64,000 nt of DNA from assembly GCA_002011425.1 (NCBI GenBank), contig MTNJ01000034.1, positions 6,130-70,129 on the forward strand, in the 5' to 3' direction. The translations under genes and the position numbers were made by a program. The stretch's first letter is position 1. Every line of letters starts with the position of its first letter. This document shows, one piece after another, positions 28,510 through 36,436 of the stretch. The notes beneath the pieces are model-generated. The model did not search any database and was not told the DNA's origin. It saw only the letters and a program-made list of their open reading frames with translations. The DNA is from Candidatus Acetothermia bacterium JdFR-48. Its GTDB lineage: Bacteria > Bipolaricaulota > Bipolaricaulia > Bipolaricaulales > Bipolaricaulaceae.

Positions 28510-29253
28510 ATGGCTGTGATGCGTATTACGTTAGCAATGATCCTGGGGGTCCTCTGTTGGGTCTTCGCCCTCGGGGGTACCCCTTCTTACCTTTATGGAA
28601 AATACCCGCTTTCGGAGGGCGCTTTCCGCGCACTTCCGCAGCGGGCGCAGACCGAGGGGATTCCGCTCGCGGTGGCCGAGGAGGGCGGTGGGCTCTCCTT
28701 CGTGGCCGCCGAGACCGAGGCGGACCTCCTGGCCGGAGGCCCCTACCTTTATTTAGACGGCGATTTCTTCCTTCTGGGATTCGAACAGGATCTCAATAGG
28801 GCCTTTCTCCGTGGCGACGCCGAGGGCGTCGAGCTCATCTTCCTCGGCGATCTCGATACCATGCACACATTTCTCGATCTCCTGGGGAAGCTCGGCCTTC
28901 TCCCCCTCCAGGGCACGGTGGAGCTCGAACGCCGGGAGATCCCCGCCAAGATCCCGGCGCCGCCCCAGGGGGTGAGGCTCGACCCGGTCCTCTGGGGGCT
29001 CCTGGTGCATCCGGATTGGTTCGCCTTCGCACGGGACCACGGTATCGAGCGGGTGGGGTTGCGGGTGGTGGTCGTGGCCGAGGTCACGGGTCTCCTCCCC
29101 GAGGGGTACGAACAGTTCATTCAGAGCTCCTCGGACGGGCTCGTGCAGTTGCTCCTGCCCATCCCGCTCCTCGATGAACTGGCGCGGGAAGATGTGGTGC
29201 AGTCGGTGCGGCCGCCGTATAAGCCCCAACCGATCGCCCCGGTGCGTCCGTAA
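28510..29253 (+). CDS. Exported protein of unknown function, upstream of the S8 protease
   Basis: A 247-residue protein with a signal peptide (ITLAMILGVLCWVFALGG). No known catalytic motif is visible; the mature part is a mix of alpha and beta with many Asp, Leu and Gly. Its C-terminal 40 residues (PIPLLDELAREDVVQSVRPP) resemble the stretch just ahead of the catalytic domain in the neighbouring subtilase, which suggests a relation to its propeptide and perhaps an inhibitor or chaperone role. GGAGG at 28503-28507 is only two bases from this ATG; GTG 28516 or ATG 28519 are better spaced. It ends 14 bases before the protease gene. Confidence 0.75.
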   Translation: MAVMRITLAMILGVLCWVFALGGTPSYLYGKYPLSEGAFRALPQRAQTEGIPLAVAEEGGGLSFVAAETEADLLAGGPYLYLDGDFFLLGFEQDLNRAFLRGDAEGVELIFLGDLDTMHTFLDLLGKLGLLPLQGTVELERREIPAKIPAPPQGVRLDPVLWGLLVHPDWFAFARDHGIERVGLRVVVVAEVTGLLPEGYEQFIQSSSDGLVQLLLPIPLLDELAREDVVQSVRPPYKPQPIAPVRP

Positions 29254-29267
29254 TCTGAGGAGGTTCA

Positions 29268-32200
29268 GTGATGATGAAAAAAGTGTTGCTGTTGCTGGGG
29301 ATCCTTTCCTCGGGGCTCTTTGTGTACGGAAAGGTGGACCTCGGCATCCTCGCCGATGACCTCCCGCAATGGCAGGAGCTCGTTGATGACTTCCACGCCC
29401 GAGGTGGGGAGGCGGAGATCCATCCCTATTCCGAAAGCCGCCTCTATCAACAGATAAACGTGCTCGTTCCCTGGGGGATTTCGGAGCTGGATGTGGTGGA
29501 GGTGTTGGAGGGGTGGATCGGTGCTTTATCCGGAAAGCTCTTCGACCTTTCGCCCTGGCGCGATGAGCTCCAGGCCGCTGGCGTAGAGCTCGTCACCTAC
29601 GGGGGAAAGGTGGTCGGGGTCAGGCTCCCGTGGCGGGACGACGCCTTCGCCGCAGTCCCCGGCCGTGGAGATCCCCGGGAGGCGATCCCCCTCCTGAAGC
29701 TTCTCGCCAGGGGCACCGTTTACGTAGCCCCTCTGGGGGTGGAGATAGCGACGGCCGCGCCGGTCACGACGCTCTCCATCGGCCCGGTGAAGATCGAAAA
29801 GCTCAAGACCAACATCCCCTACGTGGATGGATCCCTAGAGGCTCTGATCGAGGCGGTGAAACAGACGACGCCCACGGGGAAGGTGACGCCCCTCGCGTAC
29901 CTGTCCTCCGCCGCGCGTGAGGCGATCTCCTCCGTGGCGAAGCTTCTCGGAGTGCCACTTTCCGCGGAACGGTCCGAGGTCACCCTGGTGATAAAGCCCC
30001 TACGGCCCGGCGTCCGGGTTGCCCCCTTAGGGGTGGGGAGGACGGTCCAGGCCCCTTCCGGCCTGCAGAAGATCACCGTCCCCTTGGGGAGCCTTGAGGA
30101 TGTGATCCAGGAGATCCTGTCCCGGTACGGGGGCGAGGTCATGATCGGGGTTCCCTCGAAGCCCATCCCCCTGGCCGTGACCTCGGAGGGCGTGGCGCGG
30201 ATAAACGCCGGCCTTTACCACGCCGCGGGGTACCGCGGTGCGGGGGTGAAGATCGCGGTGATCGACGTGGGGTTCATCGGGCTTTCCGGTTCCCAGGCCC
30301 GCGGCGATCTCCCCTATTCCGTGATCACCCGTGACTTCACCGGCCGAGGTGTGGAATCCGACTACTCCCACGGCACCGCCGTGGCCGAGATCATCCACGA
30401 CGTGGCGCCCGACGCCCAGCTCTACCTCATCAAGATCGGCGACGAGGTGGACCTAGACAACGCTATCTCCTATTGCATTTCCGAGGGAATCGACATCATC
30501 AACCACTCTTTGGGCTGGTACAACACCAACTTCTACGACGGCACGGGCACCATCGGCGACATCGTGCGCCGCGCGACCTCCGCGGGGATCCTCTGGGTTC
30601 AGGCCGCCGGGAACGACGCCCTCGCTCACTGGGAGGGAAATTTCGCCGACGCAAACGGCGACGGTTGGCTCGACACGGAGATCACCTTTACGGCCAATTC
30701 CGGCGATCCCGTCATGCTCTATTTCACCTGGGACGGTTGGCCAACTACCGCGGACGACTACGATCTCTTCCTGTATGGACCGGGGGGGACGCTCGTCGCC
30801 TCCTCGACCAAGACCCAGGCGGGGACGGAGGAACCCACGGAGTTCATCAGCTACTCCGCCGCGACGAGCGGCCCCTACACGATAAGGATCCAGAAGGCGG
30901 GCGGCTCCGCCCGGCGTCTGGAGCTCTTCTCCATCTACCAAGAACTCTCACCTCACGTCGCCACGAGCTCCCTCCCCGCTCCCGCGAACGCCGCCGCGGC
31001 CCTCGCGGTGGGGGCCATCGACCATGCGAGTTACACCGCCGGCCCCGCGGAGCCCTACTCCTCGCGCGGTCCCACGAACGATGGCCGCCAAAAGCCCGAC
31101 CTCGTGGCCCCGGACAACGTGACCACCGGGGTCACGCCGTACTACGCGAAATTCCAGGGGACTTCCGCTGCGGCGCCCCATGTGGCCGGAGCTGCGGCCC
31201 TCCTCCTCTCCCACGACCCCTCCCTCGACCTGAATGCCCTCCGGGCGAAGCTCCTCTCCTACTGCGTCTACATGGGCGACCCGAACACCTACGGTGCGGG
31301 GAGATTGGAGCTCTCGCTCCCCATCGCACCCAAGCCGGATCTCCTGATCGATTCCCTGGTCTACAGCCCGAGTTCCCCCACAGTGGGGGACACCCTGACC
31401 TTCACAGTGGTGGTGCGGAACGCGGGGAACGCGAGCGCCGGAGCGTTCGCGGTGGAATTCCGGGACGGCGGGGTGGTCCGTAAGAACGTGCCCGGACTTG
31501 CCCCGGGGAACTCCTACACCCTCAACTTCACCGGGACGCTGACCGTGGCCTCGATGACCTTCACCGCGGTGGTGGATCCGGACGATCTCGTGAGCGAGCG
31601 CGATGAGACGAACAACGTCCGCTCGGTGACGGTCAGCGGAGCCTATCCAGCCCTCATGGCGGACGCTGGCGGTCCCTATTCGGGCACAGTTGGGGAGCCG
31701 ATAACGTTCGACGGCCGTGGCTCTTCCGACGACATCGTTTCCTACACCTGGGACTTCGGGGACGGGACGACAGGGGCCGGCGCCGTGGTGCAGCACGTTT
31801 ACAGTGCCCCCGGGACTTACACCGTGCGCCTCACCGTGCGCGATCGCTACGGTCGCACGGACTCCGACACCACCGCCGCCACAGTACAGCCCGCTCCCAC
31901 GCCGCAGGGTCGTTTGACCACCGATAAATCGAGCTACCTCCCTGGCGAGACGGTCCACATCACGTTTGCCAACCTGGGTTCGGTGAACATCACCCTTGCC
32001 AACACGGCTCCGTGGACCATCGTGGACGCTCTCGGCCGGGTTATCTACACCCCGATGGCCGCCATGGTCCTCACTACCGTGGCCCCGGGAGACACCAGGA
32101 CCTGGTCGTGGGACCAGCGGGATAACTCAGGGCTTCAGGTGGCCCCGGGAACCTACACGGTGGAGCTCGAGACGATGGACGCCGGGAAGTTCACCACCAC

Positions 32201-33782
32201 CTTCGTGATCCAAGCCCCGCCCACCCCGCAGAAACCCGATCTCGTGATCGAGTCCCTCACCTATCAACCCACGACCCCCCGGATCGGCGAAACGGTCACC
32301 TTCTACGTGAAGGTGAAGAATATCGGGGGTGCTAGGGCGGAACGGTTCTACGTGCGCCTTCACGATGGAGCTGGCTACCAGCAGGGGTACCTATCGGCCC
32401 TGGCTCCAGGCCAGGCCCACACCTTGACCCTGCAGCTCCGCCTCACCCGGAGCCCGGAGACCTTCACCGCAGTGGCCGATTACTACGATCGAGTGGACGA
32501 ACTCGACGAGGGCAACAATACACGTTCGATTACCGTCACCGCCGCTGCGGTGCCTCTGGACTTGCGGCTCGCCCTGGATAAATCCCGGTACCTCGTCGGG
32601 GAGACGGTCCGGATTGCCATAGACCTCAACCGCGCTGCAAACGTATACCTCGTCGAGCTCGATCCGCTGGGGCGGGCGGTGTACATCTTCCCCAACGCGA
32701 GCCACCCGAGCCCGAGCTTGCCCGCCGGGCGTTCGGCCATTCAGGTGGTCGCGTCCGAACCCGTGGGCAATGAGGCCCTTTATGGGTTCGCTGCCGACGC
32801 GCCCATACCTCTGTTCCCCGTTCCCACCGGGCCAGGCTTCCCCGTGCTCGACACGAACGGCGTTCGGTTCCTCGCCCAGGTGCGTAACTGGCTCCGGACG
32901 AACCTCCCGGCGACGTCCTGGGACGAGGAGAAGGTGGAGTTCCGGGTGGAACAGCCGACGGCGAACCGACCGCCCGTGGCCCGGTTCACGTTCTCACCCG
33001 CGAGCCCAGAAGTCGGCGCTACAGTACGATTCGATGCTTCTGGTAGTTATGACCCCGACGGCACCGTTGTCCAGTACATTTGGAACTTCGGCGATGGGGC
33101 GACCGGAACCGGGAAGATCGTAACCCATGCCTACGGGGCGCCGGGCGCATACACTGTGCGGCTTACGGTCCGCGACGATGACGGCGCCGCGGACACCGGG
33201 ACAGCGACGGTCACGGTGAGATCTGCGCCGGGGCCTGGCCCTGGCCCATTGCCAGGCATGCCGGAGCTGGACAAAGCTGGGATCTACGTCTGGGGCGATC
33301 CACAAGATCACTGGCACATCACGGTCTACGCCCCCCCTGAGTGGACCTCCGCCCGCAAGTTCGAGGTGACCATCGAGGCTACGGCCAGGCTCAACCTCCT
33401 TTCCGTGTCGAGCGGGGCCCCCAGTCCGATGGCCTCGGCCACCCAGATCTCCTGGAACGGCTCCGTATCGCCCGGCACCTGGCACGACCTGTCCTTCGAT
33501 ATCCAGGGGACTTACATGCAGTTGACCCTTTATCTCGACACCGACGGTGACGGTGTGGCTAGACCAACTCGTCGAGCGGATAGAAAGAGGATCGTTTACG
33601 TGAGATCCTGCAAACTCAATCCCCCTAGCAATCCGTTCGTGATCATTGCTCCCAGGGGAATGGATGTGTTGCTCCCCTCGCAGAACTTCTACATCGGCTA
33701 CTGCTTGAGTGGTGCGTTCCCCCGGTGCACGGTGGTCAAGTGGACCATCGAGGGCCGCGAAGAGAACGCTGGCTGCCGGTAG
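29268..33782 (+). CDS. Large secreted subtilisin-like (S8) protease with CARDB, PKD and other modules
   Basis: A 1504-residue exported protease. After a signal peptide (LLLLGILSSGLFVYG) comes a long pro-region (about 20-310). The S8 domain (about 320-685) has Asp333 in VIDVGF, His368 in SHGTAVAE, oxyanion Asn449 in AAGND and Ser633 in GTSAAAPHVAG. A jelly-roll-like insert with DANGDGWLD sits between Asn449 and Ser633. Then follow CARDB (about 688-795), PKD (796-880), a BsuPI-like domain (880-985), a second CARDB (989-1095), a DUF4384-like domain (1098-1215), a second PKD (1234-1320) and a C-terminal segment with several cysteines. It probably acts at or outside the cell surface. GAGGAGG precedes the start. 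Confidence 0.95.
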   Translation: MMMKKVLLLLGILSSGLFVYGKVDLGILADDLPQWQELVDDFHARGGEAEIHPYSESRLYQQINVLVPWGISELDVVEVLEGWIGALSGKLFDLSPWRDELQAAGVELVTYGGKVVGVRLPWRDDAFAAVPGRGDPREAIPLLKLLARGTVYVAPLGVEIATAAPVTTLSIGPVKIEKLKTNIPYVDGSLEALIEAVKQTTPTGKVTPLAYLSSAAREAISSVAKLLGVPLSAERSEVTLVIKPLRPGVRVAPLGVGRTVQAPSGLQKITVPLGSLEDVIQEILSRYGGEVMIGVPSKPIPLAVTSEGVARINAGLYHAAGYRGAGVKIAVIDVGFIGLSGSQARGDLPYSVITRDFTGRGVESDYSHGTAVAEIIHDVAPDAQLYLIKIGDEVDLDNAISYCISEGIDIINHSLGWYNTNFYDGTGTIGDIVRRATSAGILWVQAAGNDALAHWEGNFADANGDGWLDTEITFTANSGDPVMLYFTWDGWPTTADDYDLFLYGPGGTLVASSTKTQAGTEEPTEFISYSAATSGPYTIRIQKAGGSARRLELFSIYQELSPHVATSSLPAPANAAAALAVGAIDHASYTAGPAEPYSSRGPTNDGRQKPDLVAPDNVTTGVTPYYAKFQGTSAAAPHVAGAAALLLSHDPSLDLNALRAKLLSYCVYMGDPNTYGAGRLELSLPIAPKPDLLIDSLVYSPSSPTVGDTLTFTVVVRNAGNASAGAFAVEFRDGGVVRKNVPGLAPGNSYTLNFTGTLTVASMTFTAVVDPDDLVSERDETNNVRSVTVSGAYPALMADAGGPYSGTVGEPITFDGRGSSDDIVSYTWDFGDGTTGAGAVVQHVYSAPGTYTVRLTVRDRYGRTDSDTTAATVQPAPTPQGRLTTDKSSYLPGETVHITFANLGSVNITLANTAPWTIVDALGRVIYTPMAAMVLTTVAPGDTRTWSWDQRDNSGLQVAPGTYTVELETMDAGKFTTTFVIQAPPTPQKPDLVIESLTYQPTTPRIGETVTFYVKVKNIGGARAERFYVRLHDGAGYQQGYLSALAPGQAHTLTLQLRLTRSPETFTAVADYYDRVDELDEGNNTRSITVTAAAVPLDLRLALDKSRYLVGETVRIAIDLNRAANVYLVELDPLGRAVYIFPNASHPSPSLPAGRSAIQVVASEPVGNEALYGFAADAPIPLFPVPTGPGFPVLDTNGVRFLAQVRNWLRTNLPATSWDEEKVEFRVEQPTANRPPVARFTFSPASPEVGATVRFDASGSYDPDGTVVQYIWNFGDGATGTGKIVTHAYGAPGAYTVRLTVRDDDGAADTGTATVTVRSAPGPGPGPLPGMPELDKAGIYVWGDPQDHWHITVYAPPEWTSARKFEVTIEATARLNLLSVSSGAPSPMASATQISWNGSVSPGTWHDLSFDIQGTYMQLTLYLDTDGDGVARPTRRADRKRIVYVRSCKLNPPSNPFVIIAPRGMDVLLPSQNFYIGYCLSGAFPRCTVVKWTIEGREENAGCR

Positions 33783-33804
33783 CCTGGCCGAGGGGCAGAA
33801 GGCC

Positions 33805-33834
33805 GAAAGAGGGGGCCATTTGGCCCCCTCTTTC
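33805..33834 (+). terminator. Hairpin terminator after the S8 protease gene
   Basis: GAAAGAGGGGGCCA (33805-33818) pairs perfectly with TGGCCCCCTCTTTC (33821-33834). It begins 22 bases after the stop. The 3' arm ends in CTCTTTC rather than a long T-run. Confidence 0.75.
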
Positions 33835-33836
33835 GG

Positions 33837-33866
33837 TTGACGCTCGAGGCGCCGGGAATCTATAAT
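33837..33866 (+). promoter_or_regulatory. Sigma70-type promoter of CC protein C
   Basis: TTGACG (33837-33842) and a consensus TATAAT (33861-33866) with an 18-base spacer, directly after the terminator of the protease gene. The start would be near 33873, leaving a leader of about 64 bases. Confidence 0.8.
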
Positions 33867-33936
33867 GGTTCTGCATCGAGGAGTAATGTCCTGGAGATCC
33901 GAGGTTTTAAGAGCTTCCGAACGAGGGGGTAATTAC

Positions 33937-35442
33937 ATGGTTGCAAAGCGGGTGCTAAATTTTTTTGTCGTCGTCCTGGGGGTAGGGGTCGCCCTGCTGG
34001 CACAGCCCGAGGTGCACGGGTCTTTTGAGGCCACGGTGCAGCTCCTGCCCACTCAGAAACTCTATTTCGCCGAACTCGAACTCACTACTACGCTTGCAGG
34101 GTGGGGAATTACCTCGGAGTCTAAGTTCTACAGCACGGGTTGGAAGTATCAGAACTTCTATGTCTCGGGGGACTTTGGACCTCTCGAGGTGTGGGGGAAG
34201 GTATATTTCCACGCCCAGGACGTTCGCTACCAAAAATCTTGGATCAATTTCGAGATACCCCTCACCGGCGAAGATAACTACCTCCGCCTGAGCGTCAATC
34301 ATTGGGCGAGCGTTAATGATTACTTCTCCAGCGATGTGGGCCGGTTCGGCCCCTGGCCCTGTTCGGTGTGGTGGGAGAATCTCCTTCCCTGGGACGAGAA
34401 GGAGATTCCCTACGAAGGCGAGAAGCTTTGCGTCCAGGGTCCGGTGGTCAGCTACTGGCCCACGAGCCCCACCACTTACGTCACGTTGAACGTGGGCGCC
34501 CCTTATCCCGAGCCCCGCTTCTTGGTATACATCAGTGGTGATGCCCTCACCGCGCTCAAAGCCGAGCTCGGCCCTAACTTCTGGGAGGGCCTCGTGGGGA
34601 AGACGATCTGCGCCTGCGGTAAGATCAAATCCTATGGGGACAACCCTGAGATCGCGTATACCGACGCCGAGGACGTAGAGGGCTTCGAAGTGGGTACCTG
34701 CTGCGCCGAACCCAACGCCGGGCTGGGGCCGCTGATGATCTATCGGGGAAAGGTCGTGTGGGACCTTATCACTCTCACCGTCGATTTCTTCGATTGCTGT
34801 GAGGGCATTGCGTTCAAAAAGCTCGAATTGGAAATCGGGGATATGGTCGGCTGTTGCGGCTTCCTCTGGAACGCCGGTCTGAGTTTCACGAAGTGCCACG
34901 GCTTCGAAGAGGTCTACGTCAACTTTAAGGAACTCTCCTTTCCCTGCTGTGACATCACCTTTGAGGCCAACGTGGTCTTCACCGTTGAGGGAAAATCCGT
35001 CTCCATCAAGCCCAATTGGCAGGGGCTCGTTACCGGCTGTGTCGAGGTCTACGGCGACGTCCAGTGGAGCGATAATACGCTCCAGGGGTTTGAACTTTAC
35101 GGCTTCGCCATCGAGTGCGACCTCGACGTGGTAAGTATCCGCAGCGTAACGGCTTTCGATCCGGATAAGGTCGAGGGCCTCACCGACGTTTCCTTCTACA
35201 GCGGCGAGTTCGAGTACCTGGGCTTAGAGTACACGGGAAGTGGCTGTTGTGGTGGTGACCTCACCTTCACCAGCGAATTCTGGTTCGGAAGCGGTGGCGT
35301 ACTCTTCGACCTTCAGCGAACACGTTTAAACCTGGAATTCCCGATCTACGAAGGCTTCACTGTTACCCTCAAAGGTCAGTGGGATTTCTCCGAGTCCTCG
35401 CCCCTCGATTGGTTCGATATCGGCTGGAAAGTAGAGTTCTAA
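33937..35442 (+). CDS. Secreted cysteine-pair envelope protein with OB-fold-like insert (CC family, member C)
   Basis: A 501-residue exported paralogue of the proteins at 25244 and 27134. After the signal peptide (VLNFFVVVLGVGVALLA) the N-terminal beta region shares GITSESKF with DITSESKF of the others. Cysteine pairs sit at 287-288, 306-307 and 337-338, a single Cys at about 368, and GCCGG near the end. Residues about 175-250 are different: TLNVGAPYPEPRF and GKTICACGKIKSYGDNPEI look like the small OB-fold found in bacterial nuclease-associated proteins. The C-terminus IGWKVEF keeps the terminal Phe. ATG 33937 follows GAGGGGGT; an upstream in-frame start adds a segment with no signal peptide. 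Confidence 0.85.
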   Translation: MVAKRVLNFFVVVLGVGVALLAQPEVHGSFEATVQLLPTQKLYFAELELTTTLAGWGITSESKFYSTGWKYQNFYVSGDFGPLEVWGKVYFHAQDVRYQKSWINFEIPLTGEDNYLRLSVNHWASVNDYFSSDVGRFGPWPCSVWWENLLPWDEKEIPYEGEKLCVQGPVVSYWPTSPTTYVTLNVGAPYPEPRFLVYISGDALTALKAELGPNFWEGLVGKTICACGKIKSYGDNPEIAYTDAEDVEGFEVGTCCAEPNAGLGPLMIYRGKVVWDLITLTVDFFDCCEGIAFKKLELEIGDMVGCCGFLWNAGLSFTKCHGFEEVYVNFKELSFPCCDITFEANVVFTVEGKSVSIKPNWQGLVTGCVEVYGDVQWSDNTLQGFELYGFAIECDLDVVSIRSVTAFDPDKVEGLTDVSFYSGEFEYLGLEYTGSGCCGGDLTFTSEFWFGSGGVLFDLQRTRLNLEFPIYEGFTVTLKGQWDFSESSPLDWFDIGWKVEF

Positions 35443-35468
35443 CACCCCGTCTTCCCGAGCACGGAGAG

Positions 35469-35493
35469 AGCGGCGGTAGGTTCCGCCGCTTTT
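35469..35493 (+). terminator. Rho-independent terminator after CC protein C
   Basis: AGCGGCGG (35469-35476) pairs with CCGCCGCT (35483-35490), followed by TTT. It lies between this gene and the convergent nfo gene. Confidence 0.75.
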
Positions 35494-35537
35494 CCCTCTT
35501 TCTTATCCATGCTCCTCCCAAATGTGCTCCTGGACGT

Positions 35538-36416
35538 TTAACTTCGAACTAAGTTGCGAACGGTGCGGAGGTTCACCACGTCGGCCTCTTCTCCGTCGAG
35601 CTCCCCTTTGGGGGTCTCTAGGATGAAGGGGAGAGCTCGCAGCGCGGGATGGTTCACCACCAGCCGGAAACCATCCAGCCCGATCTCGCCGCGGCCGATA
35701 TGGGCATGACGGTCCTTGTGAGAATCGAACGGGTGGACGGAGTCGTTCAGGTGCACGAGCCACAGGCGCTCCAGCCCGATGATCCTGTCCAGCTCCGCGA
35801 TCGTCTCGTCGAACCCCTCGGGGGTGCGGAGTTCGTACCCTGAGGCGAACGCGTGACAAGTATCGAAGCAGATCCCAATGCGTTCACCGCCTCCTGCCCT
35901 CTCGATGATCTCCGCGAGCTCCTCGAACCTCTTCCCCACGGTGTCGCCGGCACCGGCGGTGAGCTCGAGCATCAAGCGCACATCGGGGAATTGTCTCCAT
36001 TCCGGCGATTCTTGGAGTCGCACCAGTGCTTCCACAACCTTCGCAATGCCCCGCTCCAGGCCCTTTCCCTTATGGGACCCAAGGTGCGTCACCACATCGT
36101 CTATTCCCAGCTCTCCCGCCCGCTGTACCTCTTCCCGCAGTGACATCAGAGACTTTTCCCACAGCCCTTCGTCTGGGCTCGCGAGGTTCAACAGGTAGGA
36201 GGTGTGGATCACGAAGTACCGCACCCCTGAATTTTCCCAGCGTTCCTGAAAAGCCCCGGCCTCTTCCGGGTCCAAGGGCTTCATTTTCCAAGAGCGAGCG
36301 GAGTGGGAGAAGATCTGTACCGCGTTTATCCCGAGGCGCTCCGATTCGTCGATTACCGCCGGGAATCCCTTTCCGATGGAAAGGTGACACCCCAACAGGA
36401 GCCGATCACACATCAC
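35538..36416 (-). CDS. nfo: Endonuclease IV (AP endonuclease)
   Basis: A 292-residue TIM-barrel endonuclease IV that cleaves DNA at abasic sites in base-excision repair. Metal-binding segments in order are GCHLSIGKGF, IHTSYLLNLA, THLGSHKG, LMLELTAGAG, GICFDTCHAFASGYE, VHLNDS, HKDRHAHIGRGEIG and FILETPKG. The length is normal. Two adjacent starts exist (GTG 36416, ATG 36413). It begins 20 bases after the secA stop on the same strand and is probably co-transcribed with it. Confidence 0.97.
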   Translation of the reverse strand: MMCDRLLLGCHLSIGKGFPAVIDESERLGINAVQIFSHSARSWKMKPLDPEEAGAFQERWENSGVRYFVIHTSYLLNLASPDEGLWEKSLMSLREEVQRAGELGIDDVVTHLGSHKGKGLERGIAKVVEALVRLQESPEWRQFPDVRLMLELTAGAGDTVGKRFEELAEIIERAGGGERIGICFDTCHAFASGYELRTPEGFDETIAELDRIIGLERLWLVHLNDSVHPFDSHKDRHAHIGRGEIGLDGFRLVVNHPALRALPFILETPKGELDGEEADVVNLRTVRNLVRS

Positions 36417-36436
36417 TGATCACCCATCGCCGTAAC

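Noticed and set aside
29268-33782. Two adjacent genes instead of one 1504-residue protease
   Set aside because: The frame is open throughout, the modules follow in register, and no internal start with a ribosome-binding site stands at a domain boundary.
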